Source: Polynucleobacter sp. TUM22923
Lineage (GTDB): Bacteria; Pseudomonadota; Gammaproteobacteria; Burkholderiales; Burkholderiaceae
Reading direction: 5' to 3'
NCBI RefSeq assembly: GCF_030295705.1
Contig: NZ_AP027274.1
Coordinates: 930,001-994,000, forward strand
Length of the DNA stretch: 64,000 nt
This document shows, one piece after another, positions 18,506 through 28,648 of this stretch; position 1 is the stretch's first letter; the number at the start of each line of letters is the position of its first letter. Under the pieces are notes generated by a model, which saw nothing but the letters and a program-made list of their open reading frames with translations, was not told the DNA's origin and ran no database searches. The position numbers and the translations under genes were made by a program.

Positions 18506-19372
18506 TTAAGATGGAGATATATCGTAAATTTCATAACCCAGCGCTTCTGTACCAGCACGAAGAGCAATCCAGGCATTTTCCAGTAGAACGGTGTTGCCTT
18601 TAATGCCCAGTTCAATATGGCGATCAGCGTATACCCCTCCCCTAGTGGCATCACCAACGGAAGGCAAACTAAAGACCTTTACCCCTGGAAAGCTTGCCTC
18701 TATGCGCTCCATTAGCGGGGTTAATGTTGACTCAATCCCCTTGGGAACAATAAAGCTCTGCTCAGATCGATTATCTAGATGGAAAAGTCCCTGGTAATGA
18801 TGGTCTAAACACCAAGCCATCATTGGTGAAGCCATGACTGGGAAGCCAGGCAAAAAATGGTGGTCCTGAATACGAAATCCAGGGATTTGATTGTAGGGAT
18901 TGGGAATAATCTCACTTCCAATAGGAAACTCGCCCATCTTGAATCGATGTTGATTCTCTGGTGTGTTGAGGTCTGCTTTAATCGGATCTCCTTCAGCCAT
19001 CGACTGAATGCGTCCAGCGATAAGTTCTTTTGCGGTCTGATGTAGCTCCGTTTTTGTGCCAAGGGCTATCGCAGCACACTGCCTAGTATGGTCATCAGGA
19101 GTCGCGCCAATGCCACCCGTGCTAAAAACAATATCGTTACTAGCAAAAGAATCCTTCAGGGTCGCGATAATTTGCTCAGGATCATCAGCGACGTACTTAG
19201 CCCAAGATAAGCTCAGACCCCGCTCGCTTAATAACTCAATCAACTTGCTGAGATGTTTATCTTGACGACGCCCCGATAGGATCTCGTCGCCGATAACAAT
19301 GAGACCAAAGCGTCTACTCGTAAGCTCGGAAACATCAGCCGATATATTTACCTCAGCATTAATCATGATCAA
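18506..19372 (-). CDS. CinA-like molybdopterin-binding (MoCF) domain protein
   Basis: 288 residues with one recognisable domain: FGLIVIGDEILSGRRQDKHL and STGGIGATPDDHTRQCAA are the signatures of the MoaB/MogA-like fold found at the N-terminus of CinA. The C-terminal CinA nicotinamide-nucleotide amidohydrolase domain is absent, so this is the short, single-domain form common in betaproteobacteria. Its biochemical role is not established. The first codons overlap the end of the EI24 gene by 14 nt, implying coupled translation. Met1 and Met3 are both possible starts. Confidence 0.85.
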   Translation of the reverse strand: MIMINAEVNISADVSELTSRRFGLIVIGDEILSGRRQDKHLSKLIELLSERGLSLSWAKYVADDPEQIIATLKDSFASNDIVFSTGGIGATPDDHTRQCAAIALGTKTELHQTAKELIAGRIQSMAEGDPIKADLNTPENQHRFKMGEFPIGSEIIPNPYNQIPGFRIQDHHFLPGFPVMASPMMAWCLDHHYQGLFHLDNRSEQSFIVPKGIESTLTPLMERIEASFPGVKVFSLPSVGDATRGGVYADRHIELGIKGNTVLLENAWIALRAGTEALGYEIYDISPS

Positions 19373-20219
19373 TGAGCTCCATATTTATTACTTGTACATC
19401 AATATTCAACGCCCTCTCCCCTTCTTTGACTCGTAGATCCTTTAACGCTTGCAATAAAAAATGCGTAAACCATAACCCTGCAAACACAAAAATGATGGAA
19501 TAGATCCATAAGGCAATAAAACTCACTAAAGGGGAAAGTACTAAAGCCAAAGCTGAAGTAGCCCAGAAAAAAGTAGGTACAGCGCCAAGCATCCCGGAGG
19601 CAATACCCATGCCAAATAACTGCCAGCGATACTGATCCAGCAAAATACCTCGCTCTTGCTCACTTGCATGCTGAGCTAAAACGTCATAAGACATTAAGCG
19701 CATGGTTAACCAACCCCAAATTAAGGGTGGTATTACTGCCACCATAGGAGGGATCCACCAAACAGGAAGCGTCAGCATAATCAAAGCTAAGCAAATCAGC
19801 GCAGACCAAACGGAGTAAATGATGCTCCCCAGGAGACCGCCGCCATTCTTTTTCTCAATACTCTTATAGCTAGGTTGTCGCGAAACAGCACGCACTATTG
19901 CAGGAACCGTCGTGAAAGCGATCACCACCAACAAGCTGATAGCGATCAGCGGGATAAGCAGCATGACAAAAAATAGTGGCGCTATCCATGCTCTAGCATT
20001 TTCAAAGCCGGCCCAAATTAATCCATCCTGAATCCAGCTTGTGAATATGGATGAAGTTAAAAAAAGACTGAGAATCTCAAGGGCCGGTGCCCAGCTTAAC
20101 CAAATGACAGCTCCCCACAAAACCGAAACAATCAAAAATGGACGAAAGCTCAGCCATAGTATTCTGGGATGCATCGAACCTACCAATGCAAAGCCTAAGG
20201 ATTTAAGTACCTGCTGCAT
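19359..20219 (-). CDS. EI24 domain-containing integral membrane protein
   Basis: 286 residues with several long hydrophobic stretches (around residues 24-50, 76-108, 136-170 and 212-256) and no signal peptide. The pattern, with YDVLAQHASEQE between membrane segments, fits the EI24/CysZ-like family. Some members (CysZ) transport sulfate, but nothing here shows the substrate. It lies between a sterol-desaturase-like gene, 23 nt upstream, and the molybdopterin-binding gene, which it overlaps. I infer an operon, not a shared pathway. Confidence 0.75.
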   Translation of the reverse strand: MQQVLKSLGFALVGSMHPRILWLSFRPFLIVSVLWGAVIWLSWAPALEILSLFLTSSIFTSWIQDGLIWAGFENARAWIAPLFFVMLLIPLIAISLLVVIAFTTVPAIVRAVSRQPSYKSIEKKNGGGLLGSIIYSVWSALICLALIMLTLPVWWIPPMVAVIPPLIWGWLTMRLMSYDVLAQHASEQERGILLDQYRWQLFGMGIASGMLGAVPTFFWATSALALVLSPLVSFIALWIYSIIFVFAGLWFTHFLLQALKDLRVKEGERALNIDVQVINMELIDHD

Positions 20220-20242
20220 GCTGTCTATGAACTTATTGAAAA

Positions 20243-21220
20243 CTATGAGCGCTTCGGAAAGATCTCATGCACCGCATGCATAAAGACCTGCCATTGCTGC
20301 TTGAAAATATGATGTGATACAGACATATTTCTGACGCCCGTAGGATGGACTTCCGTTGAGAAAACTGCCGTATTAAAAATCATGTCCCACCAGGGAAACA
20401 GCACTCCAAAGTTGCAACCCCCCAAAACGCCTGGCTTACCCTTAGCCTCGTGCCCATAGCCAACAGCGTGATGCAGACGGTGGAATAGCGGTGAAACAAG
20501 CAAGTATTTAAATTGCCCCAAGTGGACTTTGATATTGGCATGTTGCCAACTTTGAATTAACTGACTGAGTACCACTAGCAAAATAAACTGACCAGGAGAC
20601 ACACCAATCAGCAGTGCGAAAAAAGAAAATACAACCGCGTGCATAACATCATCTAAAAAATGATTGCGATCATCTGACCAAGCGGTCATCACCGTTTGAC
20701 TGTGATGCAAGGCGTGTAGCTGCCACCACCAATTAAACACATGCGAGGCTCGATGGTAGAGGTACTCAACAAAATCGAGCAGTACGAAGTAGATACAGAA
20801 ACTGATCAGCGGAATGGCAGTCAGTGGTGGATACCATGACTCCACATTCAATCTACTAAAACGAAAATCATGTAACAAGGAATCAATCTCAAAGAAGAAG
20901 CCTGATAAGGCTATAAAAATGAGACCATGAAAGATGCCAGATCGATGCAGCAAGGTATAGGCAATATCTGCTTTTGATGATTTTGAAAGACGCTCTTGGG
21001 TTTCAGCAGGCGCAAAACGCTCCCATGTACGCAATACCACCACAATCAAAAAGATCTGAATGCAGCCAAACAAAAACCAATCGATGCCGTCAAAAACATC
21101 CTCAGCTAAAGCCATCAAGTCCAGTTGGTATAGCAATGGTCCTGCTACATAAGCAAATAACCATTCTTGAATATTTGCGTAAATAGCAGAAATGCCTATG
21201 AGGAAAGAATTGAACTCCAT
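20243..21220 (-). CDS. Sterol desaturase / fatty acid hydroxylase family membrane protein
   Basis: 325 residues with four or so membrane helices and the histidine clusters of the di-iron hydroxylase superfamily: HRASH, LHALHHS, and FHRLHHAVGYGHEAKG. These ligate two irons and oxidise C-H bonds of lipids in the membrane. The substrate in this organism is unknown. A ribosome binding site is not obvious. The gene ends 23 nt before the EI24 gene. Confidence 0.9.
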   Translation of the reverse strand: MEFNSFLIGISAIYANIQEWLFAYVAGPLLYQLDLMALAEDVFDGIDWFLFGCIQIFLIVVVLRTWERFAPAETQERLSKSSKADIAYTLLHRSGIFHGLIFIALSGFFFEIDSLLHDFRFSRLNVESWYPPLTAIPLISFCIYFVLLDFVEYLYHRASHVFNWWWQLHALHHSQTVMTAWSDDRNHFLDDVMHAVVFSFFALLIGVSPGQFILLVVLSQLIQSWQHANIKVHLGQFKYLLVSPLFHRLHHAVGYGHEAKGKPGVLGGCNFGVLFPWWDMIFNTAVFSTEVHPTGVRNMSVSHHIFKQQWQVFMHAVHEIFPKRS

Positions 21221-21235
21221 ACCTTCAATTGTGAC

Positions 21236-22009
21236 TCATTTGACCTGTTTTGGCAGCGTGGCGAAGCAAAAACCACGGTTCTTGAGGTTAATGATGAGTT
21301 GTTCTAAGGCAGCAGGTGCCCAAGGGTCCTTTCTAGACCAAATTCCCAGATGCGCCATCGTAATATCCCCATCCTGAATTTGAGCACTCGCCTTTGCCAG
21401 CAACATCTGGTTGGGGTGAGTTTGAGAGCTAAGCTCATCCCCTAAAAATCCTGACGGACTCCAACCCACATGCTGATATGAACACTGTTTGCCCATATTA
21501 ATGAGGCGGGGAGATGTTTTACCACCCGGTGCCCGCCAAATCTTTTGAAGATCCATCCCAGTCAATACTTTGAATCGATCATCGACTCGCCGAATTTCAC
21601 GGCAATAATTAGCCTCGTTATACAAGATAGTTATACCAGCTTTTGCGCCAAACTGAGGTTTTGCATAAACCTCACCCGCAGGGCCATCCTTAACAAAATA
21701 GACGTGATCATAGGCATGGCTTCCAAAGTGATGGCCTTCACGCACACGATCTCGCCAATAGTCACCCCAAGAATCATCTAGCGAAAAATCACCCCGATTG
21801 GTTTTTTCATTAGCTAGGAAAAAAGTGGCTTTAATGTGCTGCCTATTGAGTACATCGGCAACCAATTGGGCTACTGACATGTTGCCCGTATCAAAGGTGA
21901 GGTAAACAGTACTTTTGCATGAGCCCGCCTGCGCTAAGGACAGCGTTGAGAAGGACGTAGCCCACAGCAAGGCAGTCAGGCGCGCCAGAAGACTGAGGCG
22001 CCGCTTCAC
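21236..22009 (-). CDS. Polysaccharide deacetylase family protein (NodB domain), secreted
   Basis: The preferred start is GTG at 22009, because GGGAG lies seven bases before it; this gives 257 residues starting VKRRLSLLARL (read as Met) and a clear signal peptide ending near SLAQA. The NodB domain has YLTFDTGN (usual TFDDG, second Asp replaced by Thr), the zinc-binding SHAYDH, and RAPGGKTSPRL. Family members remove acetyl groups from peptidoglycan or exopolysaccharide in the periplasm. The ribosome binding site overlaps the stop codon of the upstream propeller gene, so translation is coupled. The TFDTG variant changes the catalytic-base region, so activity is not certain. Confidence 0.85.
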   Translation of the reverse strand: MKRRLSLLARLTALLWATSFSTLSLAQAGSCKSTVYLTFDTGNMSVAQLVADVLNRQHIKATFFLANEKTNRGDFSLDDSWGDYWRDRVREGHHFGSHAYDHVYFVKDGPAGEVYAKPQFGAKAGITILYNEANYCREIRRVDDRFKVLTGMDLQKIWRAPGGKTSPRLINMGKQCSYQHVGWSPSGFLGDELSSQTHPNQMLLAKASAQIQDGDITMAHLGIWSRKDPWAPAALEQLIINLKNRGFCFATLPKQVK

Positions 22010-22013
22010 AAAA

Positions 22014-23060
22014 CTACTCCCAACTTGCACGTGGCGTAAAGAAAACACCGTGCGGAGATTTCCCTACCGGAATGACGCTCACTAATTTCATCGTGGGTAT
22101 ATCAATCACTCCCGCCTTACGAGAGAAACGAAACGTAACCCACAACGATTTTCCATCAGGTGTTATTTCCATATCGTCAGGGCCAGCAGGCAATCCAAGG
22201 ATATCGCCGGTCTTTTCAAGTGTTTGCATGTTGATCAGGCTGATGCTAGATGCAATGCGATTCGTAACAAACACGTGTTTTTTGTCGCCTAGTGGACGGA
22301 AATTATGCGCCCCCTTGCCTGTGATAATTCGCTTCACTTCCTTGCGATTCTTCCAATCGATTACTTGGACATAATCTTCACCAGTAATCCCCACTAGTAA
22401 ATATTGGTCGCCTGGGGTCATCCACAAACCAGCAGGTACTTTTCCAGTGGGCATTTTCCAGCTCACTGTTTGGGTATCTAAATCAATTGCAGCTAATTCA
22501 TTGGAATCTTGTAATGTAATAAATGCCGTTTTACTATCGGCAGTAAAAGCTATGTGACTAGGTGTTTTTCCTAGCTTTACTGATTTAGCTAATTTTAAGT
22601 CCGCCCCTTGTGAGCGATAGACATCCACTCTATCAAGTCGATTGCCATTCGCAACAAACCATTTATGGTCCGGCGAGTAACCAATTTGATATGGGTCAAT
22701 GATGTTAGGAATCTTTCCGGTGAGTTCACCGTTTACTGGATTCATCAGATCAACATCATTACCAGCAGCATTTGCAATCAGCAAGGTTTTTTGGTCTGGG
22801 GTCAACATGAGATGATGCGGCTCTTTGCCTACCGGAACAGTCTTGATGACCTTACGCGTAGGCATGTCAATCAAGCTGACTGTGGCCTCTCCAGAATTTA
22901 AAACAATGGCAATCTTAGGCTCTGCTTTAGGCTCCGCCGCCCCAGGACTCTGTGCAAATACTCGACTTTGGAGCATTACAAGGACCGTAAGCGCTAAGAC
23001 CGAAAAAATGCTTAATTTTGTTTTACTGACAAATGTGTTCATAACGATGATTGTAAGCAT
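22014..23060 (-). CDS. Secreted YVTN-family beta-propeller protein
   Basis: 348 residues with a signal peptide (hydrophobic FSVLALTVLVML, cleavage near VFAQS); the better start may be Met7 (position 23042). The body is made of seven or so repeats with the pattern VPVGKEPHHLMLTPDQKTL and VPVGKSPHGVFFTP, typical of YVTN/40-residue beta-propellers. These proteins are periplasmic and their roles vary. It precedes a polysaccharide deacetylase gene with overlapping signals and follows hrpA by 17 nt. Confidence 0.88.
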   Translation of the reverse strand: MLTIIVMNTFVSKTKLSIFSVLALTVLVMLQSRVFAQSPGAAEPKAEPKIAIVLNSGEATVSLIDMPTRKVIKTVPVGKEPHHLMLTPDQKTLLIANAAGNDVDLMNPVNGELTGKIPNIIDPYQIGYSPDHKWFVANGNRLDRVDVYRSQGADLKLAKSVKLGKTPSHIAFTADSKTAFITLQDSNELAAIDLDTQTVSWKMPTGKVPAGLWMTPGDQYLLVGITGEDYVQVIDWKNRKEVKRIITGKGAHNFRPLGDKKHVFVTNRIASSISLINMQTLEKTGDILGLPAGPDDMEITPDGKSLWVTFRFSRKAGVIDIPTMKLVSVIPVGKSPHGVFFTPRASWE

Positions 23061-23077
23061 TTATAGGCAAAAAAAAG

Positions 23078-26000
23078 CTAGCGGAAACTGCCGAGGATCT
23101 TTTCCAGGCGTTTTAAAGACATTGGGGTGGGTGTTTTTAATTCCTGGGCATATAAAGCAACCCTTAATTCTTCTAGCTGCCACCGAAAATCAAGCAAAAC
23201 CTGATCTTCACCCGCTCCATGCCCAGATGAACCGCGATTAGCCTGAATGAGTTTTTGCCAAGGTCTAGCCACTGACTCCCAATCCTTTTGACACTGTGCA
23301 TCCCTGCTTGGGTTAGCCCGAAGCTTATCAATTCTCAATGCAATCGCTTTTAGGTATCTTGGTAGATGCACTAACTGCTCGTAGGGAATGTCGGCTACAA
23401 ACTGCGGGAAGACCAAACCTTGCATCTGCGCTTGAATATCATTAAAAGCGCTCAGGGAAGCTGCTTTTGCTTGCGCTATCTTTTTTTGTAGATCAGCATG
23501 GGCCTGCAATGCAGCCAATGCATGCTTTGCCATCTCCTGAGCGATTAAAGCCAGCCTAGGTTTGCCCGCTTGAAGGCGCTCTGCAAATTGTTCTGCATTA
23601 GCTGGCAAAGGATCATTCATAAATGCCCGCTCTATTGCACAGTGGAGTATTTGTTCAACAAGGCGCTCTATTGAGCCAATATTAATAAATAACAAGCCCA
23701 GCTCTCGAGCGCCAGGAAGCTGTTTCTGCAATGCTTTTAAAGTGTCTTTATTTGCCAAAGTAAAAAGGCGACGCAGACCCTGCCAATGCTGCTTTCTGGC
23801 CTCCAGCAGATCATCAAATACCTCAAGATCACAAGATTCACCACAGTCGACCAGTGCAGGGTAACCAAATAAAGTGCGGTTACCTTTTTGAATTTCTAGA
23901 GTCTCGGGTAAGGGACCAAAATCCCAACTTTTATATCCGCCCTGCTCAATGGCTCTAACTGAAGCTAAAGCTGATGCTGAAGCTGCCGTTGATGCTACTA
24001 CCGTTCTAGCGTCTGATACAGTGATACCAAACTCTTCCTGGACCGCCTGTTGAGCAATCGCCTGAAACGCAGTTCTCGCTGTCTGGCCATGCTCTGCACG
24101 CAAACGCGCTAAGTTACGCTCCAACTCAAGCTGGCGACCATGCTCATCTACTAAACGGAAGTTCATGGATAAATGCAATGGCAATGCCTCTGGCCTAAAA
24201 TCTGTGCGCTTAATTTCTAAACCGCGCTCTTTACGAATATCCGTAATGAGGCTATCTAAAAAGTCACCTTCCCCAAATTTCTTTTCATCTAATAAACGCT
24301 CCAATGAAGACTTGGCAAACTCAGGGAGCGGAATGCAATGTCGACGTAATTTTTGCGGAAGTGATTTGAGGAGCAACAAAATCTTTTCTTCACACATACC
24401 CGGAACAAGCCATTCACAGCGGCGACTATCGACTTGATTTAACAGGGTCAGTGGCACCACCAGCGTGACACCATCCTTTGGGCTAGCTGGTTCAAAGTGA
24501 TAAGTTAAAGCGAGCTCTCCACCGCCTACAAGCATTTTTTTGGGATAACGATCAACCGTAATGCCAGCCGCTTCATGACGCATCAAGTCGGCCTTAGATA
24601 AACGTAGATGGGCGTCAGTATTAGCAGTATTGGTAGCAGTTGCTTCAACATCAGCTTGGGTAATCCCATTTTTACTGGATGCCTTTAGCCATGCTTTCAT
24701 ACTCTCCCGACTCAGCACCTGTTTCGGTATTCTCGAATCATAAAAAGCAAACAAGAGGTCGTCATCAACCAAGACATCTGGTCGGCGTGAACGATGCTCT
24801 AGGGCCTCAATCTCTTTAATTAATCGTCGGTTATGCCAAAAGAACTCAAAGCTTCCGGGATATTTTTTCCTGGCATCAGCTTCCGTTTCTCTCATTAAGG
24901 CAGGAGTATCCATACGACCAAACATTTCCTCCTGAACTAAGGCTTGACTGATAAATAGCGCGCGCGCCTCTTGGGGGTCGTGAGATTCAAAACGCACACG
25001 GCGACCTTGATAAATCGGTAGTCCATACAGCGTTCCTCGCTCAAAAGCCATCACCTCACCTTGACGAGCATCCCAAAAAGGATCACTCAAGGATTTAATC
25101 AATCGATGGCCAGCGACGCGCTCTACCCACTGTGGCTCAATCTTGGCAATTGTGCGGGCATACATACGATTGGTTTCTTGAAGCTCACCAGCCAAAATCC
25201 AAGCGCCAGCCTTCTTACCAATAGTTGACCCAGGCCAAATGAATGGACGAATACCCCGCGCGCCAATGTAACCACCCGTTTTACTTCCGCGCTCTTGTGA
25301 TTTTTCATCCTCTTCTTTTTTGGCAACATAGCCCAAGAGTCCAGTCAATAGGGATAAGTGAACTTGCTCATAAGTGGCTGGCAAAGGATTTTCTTTCCAG
25401 CCTTTTTCACCGAGCATCGTGTGCAACTGACCATGGACATCACGCCATTCACGCAATCGTCTAGGAGACAAAAACTTACTTCGGCATAAATTCTCTAACT
25501 GGCGATTACTCTGTTTATGTTGGAGTGCATCCTGATACCAATCCCATAGCTTTACAAAATTTAAGAATTCGGATCGCTCATCCGCAAACTGCAAATGGGC
25601 TTGATCAGCAGCGGCTGCCTGCTCTAAAGGACGCTCACGCGGATCCTGAGTCGCTAGGGCAGAAGCGATAATGGTCACTTCACGTAATGCCTGCTGCTCT
25701 TTAGCCGCTAGCAACATACGTCCAATGCGGGGATCTAGTGGAAGATCGGCTAATTGTTTGCCGATAGCAGTTAATTTAAAGTGATTATTAATATCGCTGT
25801 TATCACCGACGACGTTTTCGTCATACGCAATTGCACCCAGCTCATCTAGCAGCTGAACACCATCGGCAATGGCGCGACCTAGGGGTTTATCGATAAAGGG
25901 AAACTCTTGCACCCTAGGCAGACGCAAGGAACTCATGCGTAGAAGCACTGCTGCTAGAGAGCTACGCAAAATTTCAGGATCGGTAAACTTTGGACGACTT

Positions 26001-27187
26001 AGGTAATCTTGTTCGCTATAGAGCCGAATGCAAATACCATCCGATACACGACCACAACGACCAGCGCGTTGATTGGCAGCTGCTTGTGAAATGGATTCTA
26101 TTTGCAGCTGCTCGACCTTATTACGATAAGAGTAGCGCTTGACTCGTGCTAGGCCGCTATCAACTACATAACGAATATTGGGAACTGTGAGCGACGTCTC
26201 TGCCACATTAGTGGTCAAAATAATGCGACGTCCATTTCCCGGGTTAAATACACGTTCCTGTTCTGCAACAGATTGACGCGCAAACAAACTCAGCACCTCA
26301 GGATGAAAACGTTGCTGGAGCACATGATCTTTTCTAATGGCCTCGGCACAATCCCGAATCTCCCGCTCTCCGGGTAAAAATACCAAGACATCCCCCGCTC
26401 CAGCGGCACCTTCTCTCCAAACCTGCGTAATAGCCTCTGTAACCGCTTCAGGAATTTCCTTAGCTTGCTTGGATACCTTCTTACCATCAGGCTTTACATC
26501 GGGCTCTACAGGCTCATAGCGCTGCTCTACGGGGAAAAGACGTCCACTGACCTCAATGACAGGGGCAGCCTTGCCAGCAATCGTAAAGTGCTCAGAAAAA
26601 CGCTTTGCATCAATCGTTGCGGAAGTAATGATGAGCTTTAAATCAGGGCGCTTGGGAAGTAACTGCCTCAAATAACCCAACAAGAAGTCAATATTGAGAC
26701 TGCGCTCATGGGCCTCATCAATGATGAGCGTGTCATAAGCACGTAGCTGGGGGTCTCGCTGGGTCTCAGCAAGCAAGATGCCATCCGTCATTAGCTTGAT
26801 AGAGGCGCCTTGACTCGTTTTATCGGCAAAGCGTACCTGATAACCAACATCTTGACCGATGGGGCTTCCTAGCTCTTGGGCAATCCGTTTTGCAGTAGCG
26901 GTAGCTGCTATGCGGCGCGGCTGGGTATGCCCAATCAGGCGTCCACCGTTAATTGTGCCCCTGCCCAGGTCTAGGCAAATCTTTGGCAACTGAGTGGTTT
27001 TGCCTGATCCGGTCTCTCCACAGACAATCACTACCTGGGAATTAGTAAGGGCGTCTTTGATAATTTGACGCTGACCCGATACCGGCAACTCTTCCGGGAA
27101 TCGAATTTCTAAGCTGCGCGTAGTGTTGGAAGCAGGCACAGCCACAGGCGATGATTTGGGTTTTTGTTGGTGATTAGGCTCTTGCAC
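23078..27187 (-). CDS. hrpA: ATP-dependent RNA helicase HrpA (DEAH family)
   Basis: 1369 residues, close to E. coli HrpA. Walker A is GETGSGKTTQ, Walker B is DEAHERS, the SAT motif is TSATIDAKRF, and motif VI is QRAGRCGR. The long C-terminal region (DUF3418) is present. HrpA acts on mRNA and rescues stalled ribosomes in known bacteria. The start is GTG at 27187; only 17 bp separate it from the divergent argA, and the argA promoter reaches into hrpA's first codons. Confidence 0.97.
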   Translation of the reverse strand: MQEPNHQQKPKSSPVAVPASNTTRSLEIRFPEELPVSGQRQIIKDALTNSQVVIVCGETGSGKTTQLPKICLDLGRGTINGGRLIGHTQPRRIAATATAKRIAQELGSPIGQDVGYQVRFADKTSQGASIKLMTDGILLAETQRDPQLRAYDTLIIDEAHERSLNIDFLLGYLRQLLPKRPDLKLIITSATIDAKRFSEHFTIAGKAAPVIEVSGRLFPVEQRYEPVEPDVKPDGKKVSKQAKEIPEAVTEAITQVWREGAAGAGDVLVFLPGEREIRDCAEAIRKDHVLQQRFHPEVLSLFARQSVAEQERVFNPGNGRRIILTTNVAETSLTVPNIRYVVDSGLARVKRYSYRNKVEQLQIESISQAAANQRAGRCGRVSDGICIRLYSEQDYLSRPKFTDPEILRSSLAAVLLRMSSLRLPRVQEFPFIDKPLGRAIADGVQLLDELGAIAYDENVVGDNSDINNHFKLTAIGKQLADLPLDPRIGRMLLAAKEQQALREVTIIASALATQDPRERPLEQAAAADQAHLQFADERSEFLNFVKLWDWYQDALQHKQSNRQLENLCRSKFLSPRRLREWRDVHGQLHTMLGEKGWKENPLPATYEQVHLSLLTGLLGYVAKKEEDEKSQERGSKTGGYIGARGIRPFIWPGSTIGKKAGAWILAGELQETNRMYARTIAKIEPQWVERVAGHRLIKSLSDPFWDARQGEVMAFERGTLYGLPIYQGRRVRFESHDPQEARALFISQALVQEEMFGRMDTPALMRETEADARKKYPGSFEFFWHNRRLIKEIEALEHRSRRPDVLVDDDLLFAFYDSRIPKQVLSRESMKAWLKASSKNGITQADVEATATNTANTDAHLRLSKADLMRHEAAGITVDRYPKKMLVGGGELALTYHFEPASPKDGVTLVVPLTLLNQVDSRRCEWLVPGMCEEKILLLLKSLPQKLRRHCIPLPEFAKSSLERLLDEKKFGEGDFLDSLITDIRKERGLEIKRTDFRPEALPLHLSMNFRLVDEHGRQLELERNLARLRAEHGQTARTAFQAIAQQAVQEEFGITVSDARTVVASTAASASALASVRAIEQGGYKSWDFGPLPETLEIQKGNRTLFGYPALVDCGESCDLEVFDDLLEARKQHWQGLRRLFTLANKDTLKALQKQLPGARELGLLFINIGSIERLVEQILHCAIERAFMNDPLPANAEQFAERLQAGKPRLALIAQEMAKHALAALQAHADLQKKIAQAKAASLSAFNDIQAQMQGLVFPQFVADIPYEQLVHLPRYLKAIALRIDKLRANPSRDAQCQKDWESVARPWQKLIQANRGSSGHGAGEDQVLLDFRWQLEELRVALYAQELKTPTPMSLKRLEKILGSFR

Positions 27188-27195
27188 CCTATAAT
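27167..27195 (+). promoter_or_regulatory. Sigma-70 promoter of argA, overlapping hrpA coding sequence
   Basis: TTGGTG (27167-27172) and TATAAT (27190-27195) are separated by exactly 17 bp. Transcription should start near 27202, about three bases before the argA ATG at 27205, so the mRNA would be leaderless or nearly so. Confidence 0.7.
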
Positions 27196-27204
27196 TTTCT
27201 CACT

Positions 27205-28569
27205 ATGCCAACAAATGCACCTAACTCAGGCTTAAACACCGAAGAATCAAGCCCTAATTTTCCCTTTGTGGGGTGGCTGCGTGACGTTGCGCCCTATATT
27301 CATAGCTTTCGTGAAAAGACCTTTGTCATTGCCTTTGCCGGTGAATTAGCCCAAGAAATCGGTCTAGAAAATCTGATTGAAGATATTGCAATGCTTCATG
27401 CCATGGGTATGAGGATCGTCCTAGTACACGGAATACGCCCGCAAATTGAAGAGCAACTCTCACTGCGCAATATCAAGAGCCAATTTGGTAGTACCGCCAT
27501 GTACAGCCACCGAATTACTGATGCGGCTGCTCTTGAGTGCGTAAAAGAAGCCGCTGGTGAGTTACGCCTAGATATCGAGGCTGCGTTTAGTCGCGGTCTA
27601 CCAAATACCCCAATGGCGGGATCACGTATATCTGTTATATCTGGAAACTTTATTACTGCGATGCCGGTTGGCGTTGTAGAGGGTACCGACTACATTCATA
27701 CCGGCCTTGTTCGTAAGGTTGACTCATCATCCATCAGACAGTCGCTAGATAGCAATAAGATCGTGCTGCTTTCACCGCTCGGCTTTTCTCCTACCGGCCA
27801 GGCTTTTAATTTGGCTTTTGAAGATGTTGCTGCCTCAACCGCAGCCGCACTCAAGGCAGATAAGCTGATTTTCTTGAGCCCTTATGCAGGCTTAAAAGAT
27901 GATGAGGGTGACTACATCACCGAGTTATCTATGCGTCAGCTTCAAGACTACATTACGCATCATCAAGAACTCGATGTTGGTATGAAGGGTTTATTAAGCA
28001 TTTCCGGTAAAGCGATTCGAGCGGGTGTAAGTCGGGTGCACTTTTTGCCTTGCAATCAAGACGGCGCCTTGCTTGAGGAACTATTCACCCATGATGGTAT
28101 CGGCATGATGCTCGCTTCATCTGATATTGAAAATCTACGCGAAGCGAATCAGGATGACGTTGGTGGGATTCTCCAGCTCACTAGCCCACTTGAAGATGAG
28201 GGTATCTTAGCTGCTCGTGGTCAAGATGTCATTGAACGCGACATTCAGCGTTTTTCTGTCATTGAGCATGACCGCGTTCTGTTTGGTTGTGCAGCCCTCT
28301 TCCCCTTTCCTAACGGAGTTGGTGAACTTGCTTGCCTAGCAGTAGATCCGGATGTTCAGGGATCTGGTGATGGAGAGCGTTTACTTAAGCGGATTGAAAT
28401 GAGAGCAAAGCTAGAGGGCATCAAAAAGCTTTTTGTTTTAACCACCAGAACAGAACATTGGTTCTTAAAGCGCGGATTTAAACGGGCATCTGTTGAAGAT
28501 CTGCCTGAAGAAAGAAAGCAGATTTATAACTGGGATCGTAAGTCAATGGTACTTACTAAAGAACTTTAA
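27205..28569 (+). CDS. argA: N-acetylglutamate synthase
   Basis: 454 residues: an amino-acid-kinase-like domain (about 20-290, with LVHGIRPQIEEQL) followed by a GNAT acetyltransferase domain (about 300-440, with AVDPDVQGSGDGERLL). It makes N-acetylglutamate, the first step of arginine synthesis, and is usually feedback-inhibited by arginine. No Shine-Dalgarno sequence precedes the ATG (TTTTCTCACT); the near-perfect promoter just upstream suggests a leaderless message. Confidence 0.96.
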   Translation: MPTNAPNSGLNTEESSPNFPFVGWLRDVAPYIHSFREKTFVIAFAGELAQEIGLENLIEDIAMLHAMGMRIVLVHGIRPQIEEQLSLRNIKSQFGSTAMYSHRITDAAALECVKEAAGELRLDIEAAFSRGLPNTPMAGSRISVISGNFITAMPVGVVEGTDYIHTGLVRKVDSSSIRQSLDSNKIVLLSPLGFSPTGQAFNLAFEDVAASTAAALKADKLIFLSPYAGLKDDEGDYITELSMRQLQDYITHHQELDVGMKGLLSISGKAIRAGVSRVHFLPCNQDGALLEELFTHDGIGMMLASSDIENLREANQDDVGGILQLTSPLEDEGILAARGQDVIERDIQRFSVIEHDRVLFGCAALFPFPNGVGELACLAVDPDVQGSGDGERLLKRIEMRAKLEGIKKLFVLTTRTEHWFLKRGFKRASVEDLPEERKQIYNWDRKSMVLTKEL

Positions 28570-28648
28570 AACTTTAGCGCTTGAGATCTAGAGCGCAACT
28601 GATTATTTATATTCGTAATGAATTAACTGTATTTGAAAGGCATCACAG

